Positions 1 through 10,000 of a stretch of 15,777 nucleotides of DNA are shown piece after piece. Numbering within the stretch: the first letter of the stretch is position 1; every line of letters starts with the position of its first letter. The position numbers and the translations under genes are program-made. The notes under the pieces were generated by a model. That model saw only the letters and a program-made list of their open reading frames with translations, ran no database searches and had not been told where the DNA came from. Origin of the DNA: Blastocladiella britannica (taxonomy: Eukaryota > Blastocladiomycota > Blastocladiomycetes > Blastocladiales > Blastocladiaceae); contig MU624962.1 in assembly GCA_025349905.2 (NCBI GenBank), positions 1 through 15,777 of the forward strand, read 5' to 3'.

Positions 1-490
1 ATAGTGTTGAAACAAGTGCTGAGGAATGTGCTGCTAATGAGGGTGCTGAGGAGCAGAGTTCAGCATTATCAGTTTCGGACGAAAGCAACAATATTTCATT
101 ATTTCTAGATCTTGTCTTGACCTGACAGCAATTATTATTTCTCTTTTTCTAAAGGGTGACCTTTGCAGAGAGGGGACGGGCGACACGAGAAGCTGTGGTC
201 TCAGGTCGATTGCTCGTTCGCTGCGACGGGCGTCGCGATGATGGTGCCAGAGGTGGCGATCGCCCACACCAGGGACTGTTTCATGGTCGCCTTCTCTGCA
301 GGGTTCATCACCACGATTGAACCACCACAGCTGAGGGGGTCAACGACGATGGCTGCGCCGACCACGTGCTGAGTCCGCCCGCCGCAACCTCTGCCACCGG
401 ACCCCAATTCTCGCCAGCTGTTCGCTACCCTTGCCGCCGCCGTGTCTACCGCAATGTCCGCCATTCCCAAGCTCGCCACCTCCGCCTGCT
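1..490. other. Left-edge region without an assignable gene
   Basis: I see no gene here that I can support. Positions 1-125 are less GC-rich than the rest and open in two plus-strand frames: one ends at TGA 123-125, and one ends at a TAG near 108. This could be the 3' end of a gene lying to the left, but neither frame matches a family I know. A T-rich stretch followed by AAAG (about 125-155) resembles the introns of this window, so spliced coding sequence is possible. Positions 160-490 are GC-rich and open in several frames on both strands without recognisable motifs. The part nearest 490 may hold decayed N-terminal sequence of the Fanzor relic that follows. Confidence 0.3.
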
Positions 491-1194
491 GTCGCGCTCG
501 TGTTCGACGCGTACCGGGACGACGCTGCCAGCAAGTACCACGAGATTGGCGGCCACAACTTCACCAGGCTGGTCGGGTCGGATCCGGGCGTGTCAAACAT
601 GCATAACTTTGTCATCCTGGAGCTCGACGGCTCGTCCAGGGATGTGGTGTTGACTCGCGAGGAGTACCGCCATCGGTGCGGCGACAACATCGCCAATGCC
701 AAGTGCAAGGTGTTGGAGGCCAGATCGCCCTGGATCAAGGACATCAACTATGGCACGTCGTCGCTCAGGGTCCCAAGCGCGCATCAAGCGTCGCAACGAG
801 GTCCAACGGAAGAAATTCCAAGGGAAGCTCGTGCGGAGTCTTGCGCCAGTGTGGTGTCGCGCGTGATGAGCAAGGGGAGCCCTCCTGGCGCGGAAGTCGC
901 GACGAGCGACTCGGTTGGTTCGAGCTCGCGTACCTACTGCCGCCGCCGTCAACTGGCTGGAGCCCATGCGCCTCTGTCTCGGGTCCGCGATCGTCTGGAT
1001 GGACGAGTACCGGACGTCAAAGCTATGTTGCGGGTGTTACAACACCCCTGGAGACCGTGCCGGGTGATCCGTGGGGGACGCGCGTATGCCCTCCCGAGTG
1101 CTTGTTCCCGATTGATCGTGATGCGAATGGCGCTCGCAACATGGTCGGTTTGTTTCTGTGCTGGGACCCCCTGCTACCTTCGGCTCTAACCTGA
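491..1194 (+). pseudogene. Degenerate Fanzor (eukaryotic TnpB/IS605 OrfB-like) nuclease relic
   Basis: Fanzors are eukaryotic relatives of TnpB: RNA-guided DNA endonucleases carried by transposons, with a split RuvC domain and a zinc ribbon. The signatures appear in the correct order but in different plus-strand frames. In frame 2 there is a RuvC-I-like GSDPGVSN (DPG at 581-589), followed by an LTREEYRHRCG block at about 650-682. In frame 3, a basic helix-like stretch (RIKRRNEVQRKKFQGK) begins at 780, and VWMDEYRTSKLCCGC at 993-1037 matches the DEYRTS-C-x2-C zinc-ribbon entry. In frame 1, a second Cys pair (CPPEC, 1087-1101) is followed by DRDANGARNM (1114-1143), which is RuvC-III. At least two frame changes (about 770-780 and 1038-1080), the stop pair TGATGA at 864-869 and a frame-3 TGA at 1065 show it is broken. 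I could not locate RuvC-II or an N-terminal domain. The family call rests on the two strong C-terminal motifs plus DPG. Element ends were not found. Confidence 0.68.
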
Positions 1195-1319
1195 ACCTTC
1201 TCAGCTCGGCGTATCGGCGGCGACGGCGGCGGCGAACGAGACGTGAACGTCTGGATCGGCTGCGGCGTTGAAGCAACTCTCGCGCGCGGGATACTTTGAA
1301 ATTGCTGGCAATCCTGAGT
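1195..1319 (+). promoter_or_regulatory. Leader/promoter region of the PhoD-like gene
   Basis: A 125-bp GC-rich interval lies between the last Fanzor-like codon and the ATG of the phosphatase gene. No TATA box is visible. A small perfect inverted repeat, AGACG-TGAA-CGTCT, lies at 1239-1252. The start of the next gene must lie in or just upstream of this interval, so its promoter may overlap transposon-derived DNA. That last point is inference. Confidence 0.3.
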
Positions 1320-3419
1320 ATGAATAACGTTTCTTCCCCGCTAAAAATACAAATGAAGAAACCGCCGACTTTTGATAAACTGATCCACCACCGCCGCACT
1401 CGCTGGGCGGGGACCGCGTGCCTCGTCGTGTTCTCGGCGCTGGTGCACATTGCCGGCCTCATCTTTGCGCTGTTTGCGCCCGGCCGCATTGTCGTGTACA
1501 TTGCCCCCTCGTTCTTTTTGGTGGCACTTGCCTTCGGGATTGCGCTGGGATCGTTTGGCAAGCCGAATGACGCCGCTTCCTCCATGGTTGCGGTACCGAC
1601 CTCGTCGTCATCGCCTTCGTCGCCGTCGTTGTCGTCGTCGGACCTGCCGAATATCACCACCCGTAGCGTGAGCCCGTCGTCGTCTCCTGGCCGCGCCGAG
1701 GCTGGATCACCTTTGCGCCGCCGTGTTGGTACCTCTCCCACCACCGCTGATGCGCCGATTGTCGCCGAGTCCCAAGAGTCTCTGACCAATGGCCTGGAGG
1801 GACTGAATGTCGAGTCGACCGAGGAGCTGCTGGCGGTGGTGCCGCCGTCCAAGCTGGCCTCGTCATCTAGTCCCATGGTCGCACCCAAATCAATAGCAGT
1901 AGTACCACTGCAACAGCCCGCGTGGCCGTGGACTCGGATCCTGGCGTGGGTCAACTTGGTGGTGCAGGTGGCATGGTTGCTCCTAATTGCGTACATTGCG
2001 TTTGCGCCGTGGCTCTTCTTGCACGCCGAGATCGAGGACGTGGTGTATGCGCGGCTCGGGCACGTTGGGCCGACCGACGCGCGGATCGTGTTCCGCGTCC
2101 CGCCGACGCCCTTTGCGCCATTAACTACGCCGTCGTCCGCGCTGCAAGTGTCCGTCCGCCGTGCCGGCACGTCCGCGTGGGACATTGTCGGCGACGGTGC
2201 GGCAGTGTCGGCCGAGCATGACTGGACGGGAATGGTGGTGGCGACGGGACTGCAGCCGCGCACCACGTACGAGTACCGCGTGACGTCGCCGTTGCCGTCA
2301 TCAACCTCTGCGACTGCAGCAGTGGCAGAAGCTGCAGCCGCCCTGTTGTCCGGCACATTCACCACCGCCCCAACGCCGACCGACCCGGCCGCGACCCTGA
2401 AGCTGGTGTTTGGATCGTGCGTGAAACGTGATACGCCGTTCTTGAGCGAGCGCGGAATCCGTGGGTTCCGCACCATTGCGTCGGCACCCGTGGTGGCCAG
2501 AGCCGAGCTGATGCTGTTCCTGGGCGATTTCATTTATGCCGACGTGCCGTTCGTGTACGGCAGCGGACTCGATGCGTTCCGCTGGCACTACAAGTACACG
2601 CTGGCGGCGCCCGAGTCGGTGGCGGCCGTCAAGAAAATGCCGTCATACTTTATTTACGATGTATGTCGTTTCCTCATTTTTTTACTTACTTGGTACTGAT
2701 GATATAACTGCCCATAGGACCACGAATTCAGCAACAACTGGGACGCAGGCGAGTCGGGCGTGTACTGGAACGCGGCGCGCGCGTACACCGAGTACCTGGG
2801 CCGCGGCAACCCGCTCTCGATCGACCCGCTCGACACTGCCGCGCATCCGAACGCGCCGCAGTACTACAGCTTTACCCGTGCCCCCGCTTGCTTTTTCGTG
2901 TTTGATTTGCGCCGGTACCGCACGGCATCCTACTCGAACGGCACCGCGCCGTTGCTGGGCGAGCAGCAATGGACCGCGTTTTCCACCTGGCTCAACTCCA
3001 CGCTCGCACCCGACAGCGGGTGCACGTGGCGGATTCTCGGCAGCTCAGTTCCCGTGACCACCAACTGGGACATTGACGGGGACACCTGGGCCGGGTACAC
3101 CGCCGAACGCACGCGGTTGCTGGACCTGGTGCACTCGTCTGGCGCCAAAAACACCGTGGTGCTGTCGGGCGACCGGCACGCGGTCGGCGTGCAGCGGCTG
3201 GTCCCGCACCGCGAAGTGGTCGAGTACTCGGTGTCGCCGATCGGCGCATTTGTGCCGCCGATCTCGTTCTATCGCTCAAAGGGCGGCGACGAGGAGCTGT
3301 ACGAGAAAGTTGCGGGGAACTCAAAGATGGGCATGATTGACATGGACCGGACCAAACTAAGGTTCAATCTGGTCATTGGCGAGGATGTGGTCTGGGAGCA
3401 CGAGCTGACTGCCGAATGA
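1320..3419 (+). CDS. Membrane-anchored PhoD-like metallophosphatase
   Basis: Exons are 1320-2660 and 2718-3419; the 57-nt intron (GTATGT...CCATAG) falls in phase 0 inside the active-site motif. The product is 680 aa. Visible parts are two hydrophobic segments (about 29-52 and 57-78), a Ser/Pro-rich linker (about 85-200), a third membrane segment (about 206-234), a beta-rich PhoD N-terminal domain (about 240-350, with GLQPRTTYEYRV), and the PhoD catalytic domain (360-680). Catalytic motifs present are FGSC (364-367), LGDFIYAD (401-408), DDHEFSNNW (447-455), SGDRH (597-601) and SVSPIG (618-623). PhoD enzymes hydrolyse phosphomonoesters and/or diesters using a dinuclear metal centre. The RRTRW before the first helix suggests a cytosolic N-terminus, which would put the catalytic domain in the lumen or outside the cell (inference). 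ATG 1320 has A at -3; ATG 1353, 11 codons in, has C at -3 and is the alternative start. All metal-ligand motifs look intact. The physiological substrate is unknown. Confidence 0.88.
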
Positions 3420-3421
3420 AT

Positions 3422-3427
3422 AATAAA
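3422..3427 (+). terminator. AATAAA polyadenylation signal of the PhoD-like gene
   Basis: A canonical AATAAA begins 3 nt after the TGA at 3417-3419. Cleavage 10-30 nt downstream would put the mRNA end inside the last exon of the opposing HRD3-like gene, so the two 3' ends are predicted to overlap. On the minus strand, the AATATA just after the HRD3 stop is a possible weak counterpart. Confidence 0.5.
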
Positions 3428-3437
3428 AAAGTTATAT

Positions 3438-6400
3438 TCATCCCTCTCGCTCTTCCTGCAGGGCTTGGGCGCCTCCGTCGCTGTCGTCGTCGTCGGATGA
3501 CGACAGTGGGAGTGGTGGCAAGTGCGCATGGTCTGTTGCGGAACCTGTTGCTGCTGCTCGATTGCGCAAGCCGTCGGGAGCAACGTGAGCAGCAAAGGCC
3601 GACGATCCCGAGAAGGACGATGCAACAGCTGCTGCTGGTGCTGGAGATGGCGGGACTGCCTGCTGTGGCAACTCGGCTGCAACATCGACAGCAATGTTGT
3701 CAGCAGCAGCCGGAGCAACCACGAAATTATTGGCCACGATCCCCAACTCCACCGGCTCGTCGGTCGCGCCAATCCCGCGTGTCGCCCGCGCCAGCGCCAA
3801 CTGCTCGCGCTCCTGCCGGGCCGCGCGCCACCGCACCAGAGCCACCAAAATCCCCGCCAGCACCAGCAGCAGGAGCGTCTCGGACTCGTCCGAAATGGCG
3901 CCCTCTACGGCCCCAAACACCACCGCCGTGAGCAGCGCGGTCGCAAATCGCCACAGGCGGACCACTAGGCCCACGGGCGTCCACCACGGGGACGACGAGC
4001 CGGCGGACGCAGTCCCATCCACGCCGCCGGTTCCACCTGTCGCGGCATCGCCACGGTCCTTGCGCGACAGGTCGCGGTACGACCAGTCCGAGTCGTCGAT
4101 GACGGGGGCGTCGTCGGCCCCGACCGCTGGGGGAGCGGCGGTGGAGTCGGGAACCGGCGGCGCTACCTCTGCTTTTCCTTGAGGGGCAGTCACTGAAGAT
4201 GACGCTTGTTGAGAACCACTTTCGACTTGTGCGCGGCCAAACAGAATCTCGCGCCAGTTGGAAATGTGCAGGTGCGCCAGAGACACGGTCACTGGCACCC
4301 ACGCGTCCACGTTGATGGTCAATGCCTGGTCGTAGTATCGCTTGGCCAGGTGGTAGTCCTGGTTTATCATTTGTGAGTAAAGAAACACTGAAAAAAAAAG
4401 AGGGTATAAATACCCTTGGAACGCCCAGTCCATGCTGGTACATGTACCCGAGACTCCACATGGCGATTCCGGACGACTGCGATTCGGCCGCGGCAGCATA
4501 CGCCGCGGCGGCAAGCGCGTAAGACTGGCGGGTGCCGAGCCCGTGGTAGTAGTAGTCGCCGACCTTGACCCGCGCGTCCTCGTTCTGCTGGTTGGCGGCA
4601 CGGATCCATTGCAGCAGCGCCACTTGGTCCACGTTCACCACGTTTGATGGAAAGTAGGCAGTCCACCACTGGAGCGACGGCGACGATGACGAAGAGGGTG
4701 GGGATTGCTTTTCAGCAGCAGCGGCCAAGTCCGTTGAAGGATCGGTGTTCGAGCCGAGAACAAGCGACGTGACAGCCTTTGCGCCGTCCACCGCGAGCCG
4801 CGACACCAGCGACAGCGCGTCCCCGACGCTCGGCAGGCCACCGGCGGCACTAGAGAACCGCTGGTCGAGCATCCATGCGACATTGGCCTGTGCGACCTCG
4901 ACCCCGCGCTCGGCCGCCATCAAATACAGCACCAGCGCCAGGTCCGGGTTGCGGCCGGCCACTAGCGCATTGTACGCGGTGGTGGTTAACGGGTCGATCC
5001 AGTCCATGCCGCGCTCGGCGACCGACTTGAGGTACGTGATGGCCATGGAACACGACTTGGTGGTGCCGTACCCTTTGATGTGCATTTCCGCCAGCCGGTA
5101 GGTTGCGTGCAAGTGGCCCTTGGACGAGGCCAGGGACAGGTACTGCATGGCCTCGGTGTACTTGCGGATACCTGTATATGAAATTGTTAGTTTTGTGTCT
5201 ACACTTACAAAAAAAGGCGATAACATACCATAGTAGTACATGCCGAGGTACGCCTGAGCCTCGGCCTTTTGGGCCTTGGCACCCTTTCCGACATACGCAA
5301 TATACTTGTTGGACGCGAGGATATCGGTGGCATCCAGCTTCCCACCGTTGCGAGATGCCTTGAGCGTGAGTGCATCGAGCTCCATGATGCCCAGCCACGT
5401 GTACGATCCAGGGTCCTCGAGAGTGACACCGCGGCGGAACCACTCGCGGGCAGTCGAGTTGCTCTGCGCGACGGCCTCGCCGCGGAGGTACATGAGCCCC
5501 GTCATGCCCGCCGCCTGTGCGACCATACTCCGAGCAGCGTTAAACTCTTCCTCGGTGGACCGGTATTCGTCCGTCTGCCCGCCCGACCCCAGAACCCACT
5601 GTCCTTGCTCGGCCAGCTGCTTGAGCGCGGCGACATCGGTCTGCGCAGCCACTGAAAGGTACCGGAACGCGCGGCGAAAGTCGTGGTGGATGGTCGAGGT
5701 GCCGTAGTACAGCGTCAGGCCCAGCTGCACCTGTTCCTTGAGTGATCCTTGGTCGGCACGCATCTTAAAGTACTCAAAAACGTCCTCTTCGGTCAAGTCG
5801 CCCGATCCGGTGGCGCGCGCGCGTGGCGGGTACGTGGACCCGGCGCCGTAGACGCCGCCGTCCTCGTCAGAGAGCCGCACGCGTACCGGCGGCTGGCGGT
5901 GGCCAAATGGCGGGCCGCTCAGGTGGTACGACAGAACTATTGTTTTTTTTTTTTCGGAAGTCAGTTTTTGATTCTGTCATAACGGTAAAATATACTGTAC
6001 CTTCGCGCGCAACGTTGTAGTACATGACGTAGGCCTTTTCGCAGCTCTCGGGCGCGCCAATGCCCTGCAAGTACCGGAACCCGAGGGCCATATGGGCGCC
6101 AAAGTGCACGCACGGTGGGGACGACGCGGTGGCCATCGAGTAGTGCACTTGGGCCAAATCCTGGCGCGTTGTGCGGGCCAGATCGCCGGCGCCCAGCACG
6201 CCGCCGAGGTTGGTGGCGTAAAAGAAGCCCAGAAAGTAGTGGGCGGACGGGTTGCCGGTGGTGGCGGCCAATTCCTGGAACAGATCGAACGAGATGCGCG
6301 GGGCCACGGGCAGCGAGTAGTTGCCAAACTGTTCCATTTAAACGTGTAGTCAGTGTAAACCACGGCATCAAAAGAATGAAAATGTACCAGAGCAAGCTGC

Positions 6401-6915
6401 GCCAGCGTGAATCCGGCGTCCGAGTTGCGGTCCAGCTCCCAGGCTGCTTTCAGTTTGCGCAGTGCGTCCTTGGCAGTGGCCACGTACGCCCTTAGTGCCC
6501 GGCGAGTGGTCTCCGCGTCGGCCACGCTTCCCAAGGGCCCACCCAAGTCCGACAACCATCCGATCCAGTCGAGAGGTACCTGCACGTCGACCATACCAAA
6601 GAGCGAGACGCCCGCGGACGACGTGGACGGATCAGCCGATGAAGACGAAGCAGAAGCGAGGGGCGGGGCCAAAAGCGCACGCGTTTGTCGGTAGCCCAGG
6701 TGGTGCCATTCGGGCCGCTCGCGGTCCAGGCGGTGCAGGGCGCCAAGGGCATCGGCGACCAGGGCGGCTGAGCTGCTCACGTCGCTTGTGTCTTTGCCAT
6801 TGGTGGCCGATGAGGACGTTGACGCCAGCGTGGCGGTTGCCGAGGTAACCACGAGTAGCACTCCAACGAAGACCAGACGCGCCAGGGCAAATGAAGGTCT
6901 GGATGATCGAGACAT
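3438..6915 (-). CDS. SEL1L/Hrd3 homologue (Sel1-repeat ERAD adaptor)
   Basis: Minus-strand exons are 6915-6388, 6328-6001, 5936-5229, 5171-4414 and 4358-3438, giving 1080 aa. SEL1L/Hrd3 is the lumenal partner of the Hrd1/HRD1 ubiquitin ligase; it receives misfolded glycoproteins for retrotranslocation and degradation. The start at 6915 gives a clear signal peptide (hydrophobic core about residues 11-30), and no in-frame ATG lies upstream. Sel1-type helical repeats are visible in three groups: about 170-285 (with LGFFYATNLGG), about 338-620 (MTGLMYLRGEA, AYLGMYYYG, ATYRLAEMHIKGYG), and about 705-810 ([35 protein letters not shown]). This spread is typical of SEL1L. A membrane segment (about 934-949) precedes a long cytosolic tail of about 130 aa with an acidic DDDDSD near the end. 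The domain order and length fit SEL1L/Hrd3. Introns are 59, 64, 57 and 55 nt; each join restores the frame and a Sel1 motif. The 57-nt intron (5172-5228) has no stop and is a multiple of three. Confidence 0.88.
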
Positions 6916-7099
6916 GAATAATTTTCTGGAGAAGGCCGGAAGAGAGGTACAGTCAAGGCCTCCGCCAGTGTGCCCGAGGTGACCTCCGAGTGCGTCAACT
7001 TTGCGTCGGTCGCTCTTCGCGCCAACAAAAACCAACCTCGCTGCCGTCGTCCCTCTCGGCCTCTTGACTGGTCATAACAAGCACATAAACAGCAAGACA
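6916..7099. promoter_or_regulatory. Divergent promoter region between HRD3-like and ASCC3-like genes
   Basis: This 184-bp stretch separates two divergent ATGs, so both core promoters and both 5' leaders must fit inside or overlap it. I see no TATA box on either strand. The ASCC3 side ends in an A-rich leader (ACAGCAAGACA before the ATG), which is a favourable initiation context. Open frames extend from both genes into this region only through non-ATG codons, so I kept the first ATG for each. Confidence 0.55.
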
Positions 7100-10000
7100 A
7101 TGGACACATTCAGCCTCTACGAGGCTCAGGCCACCGAAGCGCTCCCCGCCGCCGCCCCCGGCCTGCCCTTCTCGTACTACGCGCGCCGCCTGGCCCTGCA
7201 CCACCACGACGCGCCGGTGTACCTGCGCTCGTCTCTCCCCGCCGCCCCGCCCGCGCTCTCGCACGACTCGCCTGTCGACGCCGACTGGCAAGGGCTGGTG
7301 GATCTGGTGCTGCACTCGGCCGCGCCTCCTCCTTCCATCCCTGATGACGACAACAACATCCTTGAATGGCGCGTTCGCAGTGACGACACCGGTGGCAGTG
7401 GTGGCGGCGGTGTCGCATCTCTGCCTCTCCCGCCCGGGACCGCCGCCGACGGCATGCCCGAGGACGTGGACGACTGGATCGCCCAGCTGCTGCCCGTCGA
7501 CCTGCGCACCGAGCTGGTCGCCGACGACTTTGTCGCCCCGATCGACGTCGCCGTTGCTGCGGCGGCGGCGGCCGATCTCCACCGCTCGATGGGCGATCCT
7601 GCTCCTGACTACACGAACGGGTCTGCCACTGGTCCTCCGACCGTGTCGTACGAAGGGATCGACACCTACTCCAAGGACTGGCTCATCAAGTGCGCGTCTT
7701 TTTTTTCCTTTTTATGAAAAGCAAGCCTTAAAGTCAACGAAACATATAAAAGCCGATGCGAAACCCACCTGTACGAGCTCGTCAGGCGCGGGATCGAGCC
7801 CGGCATGACCTCGGCGATGCTAGCCGACCTGGTGCACAAACCTCTGATCTCGAGCGACCCGTCTGCGCAAGTCTCGGCGACCCTGTACGAGCTGCTGGGC
7901 GACACGGCCATGGAGCTGATTCCGGAGCTGGTGGCGCACCGCGAAGAGATCCAACGCGAGCACGGCGCCGCCCGCAAAGCCGCGAAACGGTCGCAGCTCG
8001 AAGACTGGAAGACGGAACGCGAGCTGGCTCTCTTGCGTGGACCCAGCGCCATGCCTACCGGCGGCATCGTTGACCGGTCGCTTCCGGGCCACGATCTCCC
8101 GCACGTGTACCGCACGGGCACCGCCGCGCAACTCGCACGCCTCTCCTTTGGGGTCTCGTTGTTTGGCGCAAAGTACTCGCTTCCGGCCGGTACTCAGCAC
8201 TTTAACGAAAAGGACTACGAGGAGTACATTCTCCCGGCCGCGAAGCAGTCGGAGCCGCTGTCCGAGAACCAGGTCATTACCATTGACAAGATGCCCAAGT
8301 GGACGCACGCGTGCTACCCGGGGTACAAGTCGCTCAACAAGGTGCAGAGTCTGGTGCACCCCATTGCATTCGAGACCAATGGTATGTACTTTTGTCTTTT
8401 TTTTTTCATGAGCAGTTTCTCTTGATGACTGACCCTCAAATAATGTTCAATAAAAAGAAAACCTGCTCGTGTGCGCGCCGACCGGAGCAGGTAAGACTGA
8501 TGTGGCCATGCTGACGGTGCTGCGGTGTGTCTCCAACTACATTCAAGCCCCTGCACCCGAGGAGGACGAGCAGCCCGAACCTGCTGCTGCTGCTGCCGCC
8601 GACGGTAGCCAAGAGTCACGGTACCAGACGCCAGGTGGGCGGCCGAACAAGCCAAAGTACCGGCCGCCGCCGCGGATTGCGAAAAAGGACTTCAAGATCA
8701 TTTACGTGGCGCCCATGAAGGCGCTCGCGGCCGAGATTGTGGAAAAGTTTTCCAAGCGACTGGCGCCGCTCGGGCTGCTGGTGCGCGAGTTGACGGGCGA
8801 CATGCAAATGACCAAGCAGGAGATTCTCGCCACCCAAATGATTGTCACCACCCCTGGTATGTCGACTATTTTGTTTTTGTCATGGTATGAAAGCTTACGC
8901 AGAATGAAATAAAAGAAAAATGGGACGTGATCACGCGCAAGACCACGGGCGACAGCGAGCTGTCCATGAAGGTCAAGCTGCTCATTATCGACGAGGTGCA
9001 CTTGCTCAACGAAGATCGCGGCACGGTCCTCGAGACAATTGTCGCCCGCACGCAGCGCCAGGTGGAGACTTCGCAGTCCCTGATCCGCATTGTCGGCCTC
9101 TCGGCCACGCTCCCCAACTTTTTGGACGTGGCCGAGTTTTTGCGCGTCAATCCTCGCCGCGGTCTCTTTTTCTTTGACAACGGGTTTGCTGTTTTTCTTT
9201 TTCTTCAATGACGGCGCTCATATACTCACGTATATAAAAAATTAAAAAGATTCCGCCCCGTGCCCCTGACACAGCACATGATCGGCATCAAGGGCAAGAC
9301 CAACTCGCACTCGCAGCGGTCGGCCCTCAACCGCGTCTGTTACGAAAAAGCCCTTGACAACCTCAAGGCCGGGTTCCAGGTGATGGTCTTTGTTCACTCG
9401 CGCAAGGACACGTACCGCGCCGCCGAGGCGATTCGCGAGCTCGCGATTGAGGAGGACATGATCGGCCATTTCGACTGCACGGGCCTCGACGGGATTGCCG
9501 GGTGGTCGCGCGAGGTCGGCAAATCGCGCAATGTCCAGCTCAAGGAGCTCTTCCAGTGGGGATCGGGCATGCACCACGCGGGAATGCTGCGCGCCGACCG
9601 CACGCTCACCGAGAAGCTGTTTTCGGCTGGCGCCATCAAGATCCTGTTTTGCACAGCTACGCTCGCATGGGGTGTCAACTTGCCCGCGCACGCGGTCATT
9701 ATCCGCGGCACCGACGTGTACGACGCGCAAAAGGGTTCGTTTGTGGACGTGGGTATTCTGGACGTGCTTCAGATCTTTGGTCGTGCCGGTCGGCCCCAGT
9801 TTGAGAGCGAAGGTGTTGGCTACATTTTGGTGGGTTTTTTTCTTTTTTTCTAACTTTATTGTTTTCAATATTAACATAAAATGAAAAAAATAGACCCCAT
9901 TCGAAAAACTCTCGCATTACATGGGCCAGCTGACGCAGCAGCACCCGATCGAGTCCCAGTTTGCATCGCAGCTGGTCGACAACCTCAACGCCGAGGTGGC

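Noticed and set aside
201..479. Minus-strand open frame of 92 codons with some protein-like sequence
   Set aside because: It begins at a GTG, lacks an ATG at a useful place and matches no family I know. It could be a decayed exon but cannot be supported.
431..1189. A single intact 252-codon plus-strand gene
   Set aside because: Only its first part carries Fanzor-like sequence. The later conserved blocks (DEYRTS-C-x2-C and DRDANGARN) lie in the other two frames, so this frame is open by composition and not one gene.
1296..1319. Eight extra N-terminal codons for PhoD starting at TTG
   Set aside because: Non-ATG initiation is not expected; ATG 1320 has A at -3 and precedes the membrane segments.
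1037..2533. Minus-strand open frame of 498 codons opposite the Fanzor relic and PhoD exon 1
   Set aside because: It is antisense to conserved PhoD sequence, begins within the catalytic domain, and its translation is shadow-like.
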